Shown here: piece after piece, positions 1 through 13,489 of the stretch
Position numbering within the stretch: position 1 is the first letter of the stretch
Layout of the letters: each line of letters opens with the position of its first letter
Assembly (NCBI RefSeq): GCF_032884065.1
Contig: NC_088872.1
Location: forward strand, 9,795,493-9,859,492
Direction of reading: 5' to 3'
Length of the DNA stretch: 64,000 bases
From: Artemia franciscana
Lineage: Eukaryota > Arthropoda > Branchiopoda > Anostraca > Artemiidae
Position numbers and translations under genes: made by a program
The notes under the pieces: model-generated
What the model was told of the DNA's origin: nothing
Database searches by the model: none
The model's input: only the letters and a program-made list of their open reading frames with translations

Positions 1-154
1 CACTGGAGAACACACCCTTAGATAGAGCTTTAATTGTATTATTTTTGAAAAACGGGGGGGGGGAATGCATCCTCCTGGCTCCTCCCTATGGAAGCCATTT
101 TAAAACTCAATTGTGCCTGTAGTATAGAAAAAAATGATAATTTATCTTATTAAT

Positions 155-3100
155 AAGTGCATATCTTGTTCATGACTCACCTTATTTGCTTCAGTAACGT
201 GTACAATTCATGCTATAGCTCCTAAAAATAATAGGATAAAATTATTCATGACACTTCGCGAAATGTCAGGTACAAAGACTTCTCCAAGTTTAAGACTTGG
301 AGCTTTAGCCGACAGAAATTTCCGAGTTTCAAATGTAGAGTTCATGCGCGGTATTTGACCGAAGCTCTTAGATTTTAAGAGAGAGAGAAACAAAAACTTG
401 CATCAAGTTATCCGCAATGAGTTGGCAATGCGGAGTCATAAAGAAATAAAAATGTGCCGAAGTTTTGATGGCAAATATATTGTCCTTGTTTTCGTTAGGA
501 GCAAATTTAACAGGATAAATTGAAAGTTACACAGTATTTATGTTATGGCACTTTTTAAAAATCCAAAAAATAAAGTGAAGAGCATTATCGAAGTTTAGGG
601 CGAGCAAAAATAAACCAACGTAGAACATTTTCAAACGTCAAACGAACAGAAATTATCATTAATATATAAATGAAAACCAAAACGAAGAGAAATTATAAGA
701 GTATTTAGACCAAGCATAGCGACAACAGATACTGCTACAAATGAATAATAAATCTTGAAACAAGCAGAAATTAAGATGAATAATCAAGTTGAATTAAAAA
801 CAAAGAGGAACAACCACAAAAAGGTGCAAGGCTATCACCTCCGAATCAACTTAATATATGAGGCGTCTTATGAACTTTGAAAAATTTTGGGCTTTGTCTC
901 ATTTGGTTAATTGTGATTTAGATTTCTACAGGACCTGACATTTTGAAGCATATTAGATTAAAAATAGCCAATTTTCGGTGCAAATTTTATTCCAAAAATC
1001 ACACTGGTCACCTCTTCTCAATATGAAACTTTTACGTCGATTAGAGAAAATATGTTAGTAGTATCCCCTCAGGCACCGCGATCGTGGCCCTGTCTCTTCA
1101 AATCTTGGTTTTGGCACATATTTTTTAAGGTTTTCTAAGATGTTGGCACATGTTACGCAATACTTTATGTTTTTTCTTTGAGAATTTCTAAGTTTCAAAT
1201 GTAGAGGTCATGCGCGGTGGTTGACTGAAGCACCTAAATTTTGAGAGAGAGAAAGAAAAATTTGCATAAAATTATCCGCAATGAGTTGCCAATGCGGAGT
1301 CATAAAAAAATATGCCGAAATTTTAACAGCAAATATATTGTGTTTGTTTTAGTTAGAAGAAATTCAACAGGATCATTTGAAAGTTACCCAGTATTTTTAT
1401 TATATCACTTTTCAATTTTTTTTTTTTTAAAGAAAAGTGAAGAGCAGTATCGAAGTTTAGGGCGAGCAAAACTAAACTAATGTAGGACGTTTTCAAACGT
1501 CAGACGAACAGATAATGTCATTAATAAATAAATGAAAATCAAAACGAAGAGAAACTATAAGAGTACTTGCATCAAGCATAGCGACAACATACACTGCTAC
1601 AAATGAATTATGAATCCTGAAACAAGCAGAAATTAAAATAAATAATCAAGTTGAACTAAAACAAACAAGAACGACCACAAAAAAGTGTAAGGCTATAGCC
1701 CCCGAATCGACTAAATAGATGAGGCGTCTTATGAACTTTGCAAAACTTTGGGCTTTATCTCATTTGGTTAATTGTGATTTAAGCGTCTACAGGACTTGAA
1801 ATTTTGAAGCATATTAGATTAAAAAATAGCCAATTATCGGTGCGAATCATCTATCTAACTCCAATTTTATTCTGAAAACCCCCGGGTTCGCTCTTCTTAA
1901 CATGAAACTTTCAAGTTGATTAGTTTTTGAAGACACGGGTGCTTGTTATGTAATACTCTAGGGGATGTTTTTTCTTTATAAATTTTCTTTCAGAATTTCC
2001 AAGTTTCAAATGTAGATTTCATGCGCGATGTTTGACCGAAGATCTTAGATTTTAAGAGAAAGAGAAAAAAAACTTGCATCAAGTTATCCGCAATGAGTTG
2101 TCAATGCAGAGTCATAAAGAAATAAAATTATACCTAAATTTTGACGGCAAACATATTTTGTTTGTTTTCGTTAGGAAAAAATTTAACAGGATAATTCTAA
2201 GGTTATAAGGTTTTTTATTATATCAATTATTGACAAGTGCTTATCTTATTCATGATTCACCTTATTTGCTTCAGTTTTTTACAACTCCAGCTGTAGCTCC
2301 TGAAGATAATAGTATACAATTATTCATAACACTTCATGAAATGCCAGGTACAAAGACTTTACCAAGTTTAAGACTTGAAACTTTAGCCAACAGGAATTTT
2401 TCAGTTTCAAATGTAGAGTTCATGAGTGGTATTTGACCGAAGCTCCTAGATTTTAAAAAAGAGAGAAGCAAAAACTCGCATCAAGTTATCCGCAATGAGT
2501 TAGCAATGCAGAGTAATGCAGAAATAAAAATGTAACGAAATTTTGACGGCAAATATATTGTGTTTGTTTTCGTTAAGAGAAAATTTAACAGGATATTTGA
2601 AAGTTACAAATTATTTATGTTATATCAGTTTTTAAAAAACCAAAAAATAATCTTTTTAAAGAAAATTGGAAAGCCTTATCGAAGTTTAGAGCAAGTAAAA
2701 ATAAACCAACGTAAATCATTCTTCAAACGCTAAACGAATAGACATTATCATTAATAAATAAATGTAAACCAAACCCAGGAGAAATTATAAAGGTTACTTT
2801 CATCAAGCATAGTGACTACGGATACTGCTACAAATGAATAACGAATCCTGAAACAAGCACAAATTTAAATGAATAATCTAGTTGAACTAAAACCAAACAG
2901 GAACAACCACAAAAGAGTGCAAGGCTATTGCCCCCGAATCAACTTAATAGATGAGGCGTCATATGAACTTTGAAAAATTTTTGGGCTTTGTCTTATTTGG
3001 TTAATTATGAAATAGGTGTCTACAGAACCTGAAATTTCGAAGCATATCAGATCACAAAATAGTCAATTTGTGGTGCAAAGCATCTATTCAACTCCAATTT

Positions 3101-4260
3101 TATTCAGAAAATCCTTTTGGTCCAGTCTTCTTAACATGAAACTTTCACGTCAATTAGAGAAAATATGTTAGTAGTATCCCCATAGGTACCAAGATTGGGG
3201 CTCTATTTCTTCAAATTTCGGCGTTGGCATCGTTTCTTAAAGTTTTTTCAAGACGCAGAAGCTTGTTATGTAATGAGAATTTCCAAGTTTGAAATGTAGA
3301 GTTCATGCTCGATGTTTGACTAAAGCTCTTAGACTTTAAGAGAAAGATAAACAAAAACTTGCACCAAGTTATAGGATATGAGTTGACAATGAGGAGTCAT
3401 AAAGAAATAAAAATATACCAAAATTTTGACAGCAAATATATTGTGTTTGTTTTTGTTAGGCGAAAATTTAACAGGATAATTTTAAACTTACACAATATTT
3501 TTAATATATCGATTGTAAACAATCCAAAAAACAAGTTCTTTTTGAAAAAGTGAAGACGCTTATCGAAATTTAGGGCAAGTAAAAATAAACCGACGCAACA
3601 GACAAAACCAACGAACAGAAATTATCATTAGCCAACGAACAGAAAATACCATTAATAAATAAATGAAAACAGAAACGAAGAAAAATTATAAAAAGTATTA
3701 AAGAAAAATTATAAGGCGTAGATAATTATAAGGCGTACTTACATCAAGCGTAGCGACAACAGATACTGCTAAGAATGAATAATGAATCTTGAAACAAGCA
3801 GAAATTAAAATGAATAGTCAATTTGAACTAAAAACAAGCAGGAATAACCCCAACGTGTAAGGCTACCACCCCCAAATCAACTCAATAGATGAGGGGTCTT
3901 ACGAACTTTGTAAAATTTTGAGTTTTATCTCAGTTAGTTAATTTTGATGTAGGTGTCTACATGACTTGAAATTTGGAAGCATATCAGATTAAAGAATAGC
4001 CAATTTTCGGTGCAAAATATCTACATAACTCCAATTTTATTCCCAAATCCCTTTAGTCCAGTCCAGTCTTTTTAACATGAAACTTTCACATCGATTAGAG
4101 AAAATATGCTGGTAGTATCCCCTTAGGCACTAGGATTGGGACCGTATATCTTCGAATTCCGGTGATAGCACATTTTTTTCTAAATTTTTTCAAGATACAG
4201 CCGCTTGTTACATAATACTTTAGGGGACATTTTTTCTTTTAAATATTTTTCACGGTTGTT
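155..4260 (+). repeat. Degenerate higher-order tandem array (~0.85 kb units, ~2.1 kb super-period)
   Basis: Five diverged copies of one unit are recognisable by the shared stretch 'ttatccgcaatgagtt' or its variants near 410, 1,275, 2,090, 2,490 and 3,370. The rest of the unit (a purine-rich segment, 'aataaatgaaaac', 'gacaacagatactgctac', 'gaggcgtct') recurs near 650-900, 1,510-1,730, 2,740-2,960 and 3,630-3,900. The third unit is cut short (about 1,990-2,220). The block starting 'ttgttcatgactcacc' near 170 returns near 2,240, so a longer unit plus shorter units repeats with a period of about 2.07-2.1 kb. No conserved reading frame runs through the copies, so I read it as noncoding satellite-like DNA. 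Confidence 0.8.
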
Positions 4261-5799
4261 ACGTAATAGTTAATTGTTTACTTATGTAAACGCTTTCTTG
4301 AAGATTTCTTCAAGACTTGTTCCTTCTGTTGCCAGTCAAGTGGGAAACCCCGGTTAAAAAAAATAATCTTGGTCCTATGTTTACTTTTGTTGATGACGTA
4401 TTTTGCGTGACAACAGTACTTGTTTTGGTTCCATGGGACCCTTATGATCCACCGAAAACAGGTTTTGAAGGTCAACAACACTTGTATTGATGGGCCTTAC
4501 GTAAGATTTGTTCCACTTACCTCAGTATTGGAAAAGAGTTCAGAGTGTCAACATTGTGAATATTGATTATTGTTCTTAGCAGATTTTTTTAGTAATGAAT
4601 GCTTTTACTCAAACAATCCTTTAAAATTAAATTATACCAGTAGCATATAAAAATAGTTGTATAAAATATAAAATATTAAGTATAAGTGAAATACGTATCA
4701 AGTTCTTCTTTTATAAGACTTTTTTTTATGTTAAAAGTTATGAGGGAAATTGTTAAAATGTTGCAGATTTTCATTTACAATGGTGCAAATTCGATTGAAA
4801 CGGAGTAAATTTAATTTATTTGATGAGTGGTCCAGAATCGGCAATTACTATATTACTGTTGTTATTTACAACCTTTTTTTTATTTTTTTTTATTTTAACT
4901 TACTGTCGAAAGGCACATGCCTAGAGAGAGTTCCTTATTTCAACTTTTTATGGAAGGCAAAGCATACCGCTACAGGTCTAGAAAGAAAAATAATATTCTA
5001 TACTATTATCAAAATATATAGAAAAAATTATTTAAAACCATATTTTGGTATTCTTATTAACCCTTCCATTGTATTTGTTTTACTCTTAAGCAAGGTAACC
5101 CGCTTTATTTTTTTACAGTACCTAAAAACTCTGAGGGATTGTTCTCGAAGAAAATACTAAGACAAAAATATTTAAACCATTTCCCCCTCTAAACATAAGA
5201 TAAAAATCTAAATTACTTATCTTTTCCATTCTTGAATTACAAGCTACATCTTGAGTCCGTTTACTCACCATTACAATTCAATTTCTTATCAAATAGTAAT
5301 AATAAAATGTATTTTCAATACCTTTTTCTTAACAAAAAAAATTAGGTCAGTAGCACCTGTTCTCAGAACAAGCTATTTGTGTAAGAAAAAGCAGACGCTC
5401 TCTTCTTTATGTCATGAGATTGCAACATATAATTATGTAAATCAGCGGACACTGCTTTTATACAAAAATTATAAAAAGGGCCGGCAGTTTCAAATTTTTC
5501 TAATAAAAAAAAGAAAATACTTCAGTTTTAAGCCCTTAGGAGGGGGGAGGTTGCAACTTCGCTAATTGCTTTAAGCCATTGACCCAAGCTATTTCATGTT
5601 GCCCTTGGCGCGGCCATTTATTAAATAGACCCCATACTACTTATATTTCAACGACAATTAACCAGGGGTTAAGGGGCTGGGACCCCATATTATATTTGCG
5701 GTAGCCATAGGCTTGATTTGGAAAACAGCTGAAATTATTATTCCAGCTAAAAATAATAATTTTTCGATGTTCTTACTGCTTGAAAAAGTAGAGTTGTGA
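4261..5799. other. AT-rich stretch without recognisable gene
   Basis: Open frames of 104-136 codons near 4,750-5,565 are rich in Phe, Tyr, Lys and Ile, as expected from AT-rich noncoding DNA. They show no motif, domain or splice context. I see nothing else supportable here. Confidence 0.5.
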
Positions 5800-6810
5800 T
5801 GATGACTCTAACTTTAGCGTAAAGAGTGAGGTGATGAGGAGAAAACAGCCCCTCTCCTATAAGGAATAATTTATGTTCGCTTTAGGCTTTAATGTTGATC
5901 CTTACTTTTAGTTAAGGAAAAGTTTTTCTTATTTAATTCCTGAACGTTTTTCTACTAATGTAGGCTCGAATTTGGCTCACCATACAGAAAAATTAAAACG
6001 AAATCTGCATGATAATTTTGGCAAATTTATTCCGTATTTGAATTTAAAAAGAGCTTTCTATTCTAATAAACATACCCCACGATCTAAGTAGCCGCTGTAA
6101 AAAAAAAAAATTGGGTCATAAGTCAAACTTTAGTGTAAAGAGCAAAGTATTGAGGAGGGAGGAATCCTTTATTTGTGGAATAATTGCTGTTCATTTTCCA
6201 AGTAATACCGGTAAACTCGGCTCACCCACTAAGAAATATACATCTCCCCTCCATAAAACTCCTCCGTGGAAATTTTCTTCAACGTCAATTCAACTCCCTC
6301 TTCAGCCATAATTCCGTCCCGACAGTCCCATCTCGCTGAGGCTTTCCCTACCTGTAAAATGGCTTGCGGATTATTCAGCCTAAATAGTTCTATAACACCT
6401 TCTCCCAATCCTCGAGGACTATTATTTCAATACGATCACCCCTGGAACAAACAAATAAACACGAATCCGTGATCTGTTTTCTGGAAAAAATAGCAAAATT
6501 CACCATTTTCGCAGTATGAAATCTCTACAGTGGGGTTCTCTGGTACACGGAATATGATTGCGTTATTTTCATTAATATGCCCTTAAATTTTAGAAATGTT
6601 TCTGCCCTATTTAAAAAATCAGGCAAATTTTCGCTGGCCGTCAACTTTTGATGGATAAAACTAATTTGATGAGTATCGCGTATTAGGAATCAGCTTAATA
6701 AGCTGATTTTTTTTGTGCATCTATTGATATTAAAATTCGGTTTTTTAGAGTTTTGGCTCTAGTGGGCCGAGTCGCTCTTTACTCACAGTTCGTTACCACA
6801 AATTTTTTGA
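5800..6810 (+). repeat. Dispersed family A: a 5' fragment followed by a fuller copy
   Basis: The family head is the motif 'gtaaagagcgaggtgatgag' near 5,820, followed by 'gttaaggaaaagtttttctt'. A second head starts near 6,125 ('gtaaagagcaaagtattgag') and runs to the family tail near 6,740-6,800 ('ttttttagagttttgg' then 'cagttcgttaccac'). The same head and tail occur at 20.2-21.3 kb, and the tail near 19.5 and 26.9 kb. No long frame is shared between copies, so this is probably a nonautonomous element of about 0.7-1.1 kb. Class unknown. Confidence 0.7.
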
Positions 6811-7489
6811 TGAACAACTAGATGAATATAATCACTCTTGGTAAAAAAAAAATGATAAAAAAATCACAAAATACAAATTTGTTTCTGTTAAAATAAAGAA
6901 TTTAACATTTCTTATTATAGTGGCTACAAATACCGGATCATGGGTACTCATGCATACTGAATTTTACGGCGTATTTGTATTGTGATTGTTCCTTTTTTAA
7001 CATTCTTTCCTTATAATTTCGCAAACTTTCTTATGTGCAAATAAATTGTAATGTTTAACTTCAAACTAAAACAAATAAATATTTGTAATTACCATGAAAA
7101 TCTGATTCTTTGATTTAATGTTGTCATTATTAAATTTTTATCTGTTTGTTATTAATGAGGGTCGCTAATTACACAACGTTAATTATTATGAAGAATTAGA
7201 GTTTTCTTACTCCAACCAAGCTATTTAATCAAAATTTTTGAAGGGTCACTCTGTCAAAAATTATAATTTCTATTGCCCTTTTTAGGGGTCAAACTAAAAT
7301 ACTTCTTATAGGCAGTCAACCATGGGCTAATACAGTTTTTCCAGGATTTACCCTGTTTGGCTCTCTTTCCTTTGATTTCTTCATAATTAATTTTTAGTTC
7401 CAAATCACCGAGGGGGCCACAGCCCCCTGTTCCCTCTTTGCGGGTGCCCATGAACGCAATTCTATTTAATATAAAAATAGTAACCAGCC
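6811..7489. other. No recognisable gene
   Basis: AT-rich sequence between the family A copy and the LINE relic. Part of 7,250-7,490 could be an eroded 3' end of that LINE, but I cannot align it by eye. Confidence 0.4.
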
Positions 7490-8540
7490 TCACTTCCTGT
7501 CATAACCGTAGCAATTATTTTGTTGTAAATAGTACTAATCACTTTAATGCTTTTAACACGTACAGTCTACAAAGGTAAAACTTTTGCTAAAGCTTTTTCA
7601 TGGACTGATTCAAACGCTTGCCTATAATCTATAAGGCTAGGGGCTGAAGAAATTTAATGGCCTTTCTTACAGATGGGTTTAATGCAAATTTTCCTGAACT
7701 GGCTTGGTTTTTGTTTTTACTGCAAAACCATATTCACAATCCTCAGTAATTTATCTCTAGCTTTACAGCCCCTATTTTTAAATAATTATTTACCCTATTA
7801 TGAGAAATCAAGGTCTAATTATTTTTAATTCGTTTTAATTGCCCACCTTTGCTAATCCTTCCTTAAAAAATAAATCTTCCTTCACTTCCAAAGAACACAT
7901 TCACAAAATGTTATCCCTAAATCTCTTTAACATGGTTTTTACTACGAGTTCTAGAACGGTATAATCTTTAAATCGAGTAGGTCCTGACTGACTATTTCCT
8001 TTCAATTTCTAATATGCCAATGTAATATTTTATGTCAGCTGAAAGCATCTTCCAGATCCTCAGTAATTTTATCCAAGGGCACCATTTCAGACCTCCTTAA
8101 TTTACATTTTAATGCTTTCTCCACTCTTCTTATCTTCATCTTATTTTGATATAAATCTTTCCTTTTAATGTCTCTTGTGCAAGCCCGACCTCCTTTTTAC
8201 TAAACATTACCCATTGCCACCAGTATTTCTAACTGCAATTCTAGCTTTACACCCTAAGACATCATCAGTGACTTTACAAACTATTTTGTTAAAATTCTTT
8301 AATCCATCTTCCTCAAGGTCACATTTAGGCTCTCCGTTTTTGCATACAATGGTTCTTGAATTGTTCAGTGGTTCTCTTAAATTCTCATCCTGGAGTTTGA
8401 AAACGTCATAGCTTCCAGAGATGGTAGCTATCCTTCTTAAATTTCAGTTTTGGATTAACCCTAGATACTACTAGATAGTTCATAAGGACTTTTAACTTGA
8501 ATAAACTCGTTCCTATATACCTAAGTATCCTGAATCAATC
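7490..8540 (-). pseudogene. Eroded RTE-like LINE ORF2 relic
   Basis: This stretch is a diverged copy of the minus-strand LINE at 52.7-55.2 kb. Matching landmarks in the same order are 'aatcactttaatg' (about 7,535 here, 53,697 there), 'ttcagatcctcagtaatttt' or its variant (about 8,055 here, 54,470 there), 'attttaatgctttctccact' (about 8,105 here, 54,521 there), and 'cactactagatggtgat' or its variant near 8,470 and 54,880. It covers the end of the endonuclease, the linker and the start of the reverse transcriptase. Stops and indels occur in every frame, so it is dead. It shows that the family has been in this genome long enough to leave both old and young copies. Confidence 0.75.
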
Positions 8541-9744
8541 CTGCCAGTCTTTAGTTTACTATAACATAATAATATGCTATAATATAATTATAATATAATT
8601 AAGCTCCAAATAACGTTTTGATATAGATTTTTACGTTTTCATATTTCATTTTTTTTGTTCTATAGATCGATATAAATATATCTATAAAATTGATTTCAAA
8701 TATTACACAATACCCAGGGTTGCCAACTGGACTTATTTTATGCTAAAAGGAAACGTTCTCAGAACTCAATGATATAAAAATGGCTAAAAATTGACATATT
8801 TTAGAAATTTGGCAAACATAAGGATAAAATAAGGGGAATTTTGGTAGATTTATGACAGAAAACGAATTATTCCCCAGGTAGATATATTTTGGTAAAAAAT
8901 ATATCTATTTTTACCAAATTAGTACTTTTTCTTTATATATTTTTTTTCAAGCATCCAAGTTTTACCAGATATGTCGCTAGTAAAGGATTTTCTTCAAAGT
9001 AAAGGACTTACTTTTTTTTGCATGTTTATATGAATTTTATGCTGTCGCACTCAGGCTTTTGTATGAATTTGGTATATGGATTTCGTCGTTTTCAATATAT
9101 TTGATGTTAACTGGGCTGTTTGAAAGAGGTTTACAAAGTATTTGTTGGCAAGCATCCCAGGGGACACATTCATGGATTGAAAAGTTGTCAACTGTTTTTA
9201 GTTAGCAAAACGAAAACAATGCCCTTAGCGCAAAATTTTCAAAACTAAACATGAATGACATCGTATACAATACTATTAGTTAGCTGCAGGTCATTAATAG
9301 TAGAGCATAATTTACCCAAGCTTATTAGTTAATTCTAAAACTATTCTGATTAGCTTCTTTTATCATTAACATTTTTTTATTTTTAAAATTTATTTATTTA
9401 AAACATTTTAATCAACTTTTAAATTCTTTCGTTATTAAATTATGAAGCTCAATTACTACCAGCATTTAATTATTATTCTTCGATTGAGGATTTCTTATTT
9501 TTAATAACTAGAATAAAATTCAGGGCCATTTTTTTAATCAGCACCGGAGCCTGAAAATTTTTCTAGTTCAAATTTAGCAGCAATGTCTTTGCAAATTGGT
9601 GCCGATTTCGTGAATTGGCATCGAAAAATATACGTATGTCCAAGCCTTAGTGCATAAGAATGGTATTAAACTATTACATATTCCTTGATAATACTAAAAA
9701 AATTCCTATATTCCTCATTAGTCTTATTGGAGGTGAATGGAGTT
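8541..9744. other. AT-rich stretch with one small hairpin
   Basis: No gene is seen. A perfect 12 bp inverted repeat with a 5 base loop lies at 8,879-8,907 (stem 'tagatatatttt'). In DNA this AT-rich it may be chance. Confidence 0.4.
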
Positions 9745-10640
9745 CGTCCAAAAGGAAGCAGACCCTGTCTACTGACCACGTGCCTCTGGATATGGGGTTT
9801 CTCCCCTAACTAAACATCACGAACAGGACGGCCGCAACCTCATGTGGCGGGTGTAGCCCCCCTCTCGGGAATCTCAATACCTAGGTTTAACCTGTCTCTA
9901 ATCAGATTCCAGGCCTAGGGTCGGTTGGGCTAGTGACCCTCCCTCCCCGAAAATTAAGTGCTATAAAAAGTGACAACATAGCTTCGGACCCGGATTCCCT
10001 TTTAAGATCTCAACCATCGCGTGTCAACGGACATGCTGACATGCGTCTTCTGTCATGGAAAGACGGAATCGTCACCTCTGGCGAAAACCAAACATCAGTC
10101 GTACAACGAAACTGCGGGTCACACTTTAGTCGGCTCTGTGATGCTGTACGGAGCTGAGACGTGGCAATCATCAGCTGCAACCCTCAATAAAATTGACGTA
10201 TTTCATGCAAAGAGCCTAAGGAGGACTGAGGGCCTACGATGGTCCGACTTTGTCAGCAATTAGAAGCTTCTTCAGCTCACAAAGCAGTCTCGGCTTTCGA
10301 GTTAAGCAGCCGAGCGAACCTTACGATGGTTTGGGCACCTGCTTCGAATGACACCACATCTATCCGCAAAGACAATCTAAGACTTCTACCCTGTCAAAAC
10401 CTGTTGGAAGAGACCTCATGGCCGACCGAAGGAACATTGATCCGACAGCCTGTCCGAATTTTTGACGATGGCGAACATCAGACAGGGCGAAGACCAAATA
10501 CTCGTCATGGACAGAAGCGAATGGAGGAGGCAGACATCACTGTATACTCCAAGCAGCGCCCGGCAGGAGACTTAAGTCAAAATAAGTTAAGTCTCTTTAG
10601 TCAACAAAATTACAATCACTTTAAAAAACGAAATAAATGA
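9745..10640 (+). pseudogene. Internally deleted LINE: 5' region fused to ORF2 C-terminus
   Basis: A GC-richer island in AT-rich surroundings. One frame from about 10,126 to 10,580 carries the typical end of a LINE ORF2, interrupted by stops: 'LYGAETW' then 'KIDVFHAKSLRR' (10,140-10,220), 'WFGHLLRM' (10,327), 'RPHGRPK' (10,411) and 'MDRSEWRR' (10,507). These are the post-RT landmarks of RTE/CR1-like elements (LYG.ETW, W.GHL.RM, GRP, R.W). The RT core and almost all of the endonuclease are missing. The upstream GC-rich 300-400 bp reads like a 5' leader. I infer a deletion derivative; a short relative that spreads in this deleted form is also possible. Confidence 0.65.
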
Positions 10641-11150
10641 TGAAAGGAGAAGAAGAATTATTTTTTAAACGGCCCCTTGACATTTTGGCACCTTTTTGAG
10701 CGGTTGAGCATTGAATTCTTTAGATCCATACTTTCTTAGGGGGGAGGTGAGGCGGTGTAACTTTAAACGAGCATATGGTAACATTAGCAATAACTCTAAT
10801 AGCCTGGGCTTTTATTTTAAGGGAGATTACCCTACTTTAGAGAGAAATCACTTCATTTAGGGACAAGTGTTTTGAATCTAAGGATTCAGGGCAATCTGCG
10901 TAAAGTAAGGATTTTCAGGGAAAGTTCGATTTTTTCAAACCAAAGGCTGAAAAATTCTCAAACCATTGCATTTCGGGGATGGTCAATTTTTTACTAAAGC
11001 AACACTGGCTGACGTTGCTACAATTATCAAAATTTAAAAAAGCTGAAACTCTATTGGTGATAGAATAGAACTAAGTGACCTATATCCCTTGCTTGCCTTA
11101 AGACTGAAAATAAATCTTGCCCTTAATCTACCTATACACTGTAGGAATCA
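10641..11150. other. No recognisable gene
   Basis: Mixed AT-rich sequence. A short 'ggggggaggtgaggcgg'-like stretch near 10,740 recalls family A but is too short to assign. Confidence 0.35.
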
Positions 11151-12345
11151 CAAGATGGTAAAATTCTAATTTAGGTATTTTTCGCCTACAGATTGTTCCT
11201 AGGCCTAGTACCCAGCTGACTAACTGTATTTCACACAGTAGGCAGTACAAAAGCTTGGTTCAATCCTAGTTTCTTCAGTGAGTTGTTGGTAGTAGATGTT
11301 AGCTGTGGAAGTTGTAAGTTTAGGAAAATGAAACTTCCAGGGATGGATCTTCAGACTAAAGTTAGTCCTGTGAAAGTATTTTGAAGTATCTACCTCCACT
11401 CTTTCTCCCTCTAGAGGGAAGTGACTTTTGGTGACCTTTAAAATCTGATAAACTCTAGTTCAGCTACTTTTGCTATCTTTAAAAAGGGATTAGGTTTGGA
11501 AAATAAAAATTTCAGCAATGAATCTAGGGCCAAAAATATATTTTGAGTAGGTATTGCCAAGCTTCTATGTTATCCCTCTTCTGGTTTTTAAGTCTTAGAA
11601 GTTTAAAAACTTGATCTATTGAAAATTTGACCAAACAATGTATTACCTTTGTTTTAAGTTGTCAGTTTCTCAGTCTCTGGTGTTAGTTTTTAAAATATAA
11701 TTTTTGTTATTGAGTAGAATTTTAAGCCATATCAATTGTTTTTTTTTCCAAATTTAGGATGTATATTTACAGATCATTGAAACCTCATAATTTGGGATTG
11801 AGCAAAGTTGTGAAGCTGAAAGTAGTTTTCTTGTACTTATAACACTAAAATTTCAAAGGTAATCAAAGAGCTAGGCCCTCTAGAGGAAGAAGGACTGCCT
11901 GACAAGGACATACTTTAGTCTCTATTCCTATCCCTGAAAGTTTCATTTTCCTAAACTTATATTACAAAAGTTACACTGTGCAAAATAGATCTTCTGCTTA
12001 AATAAAGGACAAGAAAACTGTTTATAGCTTCACAACTTTGCTCAATCCCAATTTGTGAGGTTTCAAAGATATGCAAATACATAACCTAAATTTAGAAAAA
12101 CCCATTGATATGGTGTAAAATTCTACTCAAATGAAAGGAATTGAATTTCCAGAATGAAAATCAGAGAAAAAGAAAGCTAATAACTGAAAATTAAGGTAAA
12201 ACATTGTTCTTTCAAAATTGTAATAGGTATAGACCCTGTGAATTAGGAAAATTTCTAAGACTTAGAAATCAGAAGAGGCTTAACATAGAAGCTTGGGAAT
12301 ACCTTCCCAGAGTATGTTTTTGGCTGTGGATTTATTGCTGATAAT
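11151..12345. repeat. Family B fold-back element (large inverted repeat)
   Basis: The segment from about 11,320 to 11,860 is followed by its diverged reverse complement from about 11,870 to 12,345. Landmarks seen forward and then inverted include 'ggaaaatgaaac' (11,322) with 'gtttcattttcc' (11,940), 'gcaaagttgtgaagct' (11,803) with 'agcttcacaactttgc' (12,027), and 'gcttctatgtta' (11,562) with 'taacatagaagc' (12,282). The left end carries the family terminus 'ggtaaaattcta' near 11,157. The same family forms an array at 37.1-39.2 kb. There is no coding content. Confidence 0.8.
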
Positions 12346-13489
12346 ACTGACATTTTTTTGAAGATAGTAAAAAAAAACTTCTGTTTCTGACTGACCTCTG
12401 GTTGACAGGCAAAAGGTAAGCAAATCATAATTTCACAAGGCTAAAATTTTCTTTCAGTGCTATAAATTCCCTTCTATAATAAAGTGTTTTGTCAAGCTAG
12501 GTTTGTGGAGAAACTTTCTTTGTGTCATTTTTACTTTGGTTAGTCCCTCCTTTGTTATAATGGCATCAAAGTAAAACTTCCAGTGAAAGAGTTATATCAG
12601 AAATTTCTTTTTCTATTTCAAGTGGCATTTCAAATCTTAAGATTATCAAGCCATGCATGCTTTGTTTTGATTTTTGCAAACTTCAACAATGCAACCATTG
12701 CATGTTTTTGGTCCATCTTTATATCATGCTACAAACCTAATTTACACAATATATACATGAGATAATTTAAGTTAATTGATTATACATATGTTAATGCTCA
12801 TGGACAGATCCAACACCATTTCAAGTTTGAAGACAAAATTTATGACATTTTGGCTTTGAACCAAGAAATAGAAGAAATTTGATCCAAAATCTCCAAGTCT
12901 ACTGTTTGCAAGATTTCCTTTTTGAACAGAAAAGTGTTGCCTCTAGAAAATAGATATAGAATAAAGGTCACAGGCAATGACTGATGTTGCTTAGCTTCAT
13001 TTGGGAGATGCCCAAGTTGAAGACCTGTCAGTTGAGTAGTACTGGGTGAAGAAAGTCAGTCTGAAGACTTCCAGTGGTGAAATCAAGTACTGAGAATTGC
13101 AAAAACGTATATTGCTCATCTTGTCTTTACTTTTAGCAATGTACAGGTTGAGTATTTGTTAACCTTAATTTGTACTTCAGAGCAAATTAGTTGCAAGAAC
13201 TGTGCTGCTCCATAGCTAATGATGGCAATAGATCTTGTCATTATGTTAAGGTCAAGTGACAAACCATCAGAATTAGTGAGTCCAGGAGAGATGCAATTTA
13301 AGCTCACTTGGTAATGGTGATCACATGGTAGGTGGGTTCAAGAACCATTCTCCAGCAATCTAGAGTTGGCACCACCACACAACAGCAACTTCAGATCAAA
13401 ATGGTTGGGTATGACAAACTGCATCATCCTCCAAGCTGACTCTATTGTCTTCCAAGAGTGTTATGGTAGTGAAGGCTGGGAGGGGTTTC
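12346..13489. other. No recognisable gene
   Basis: Part of this stretch is less AT-rich than its surroundings, and 13,340-13,490 may be the 3' untranslated end of the minus-strand LINE fragment next to it. Frames of about 60 codons carry no motif. Confidence 0.4.

Noticed and set aside
4750-5160. 136-codon frame on the plus strand
   Set aside because: AT-driven composition, no motif and no splice or repeat support.
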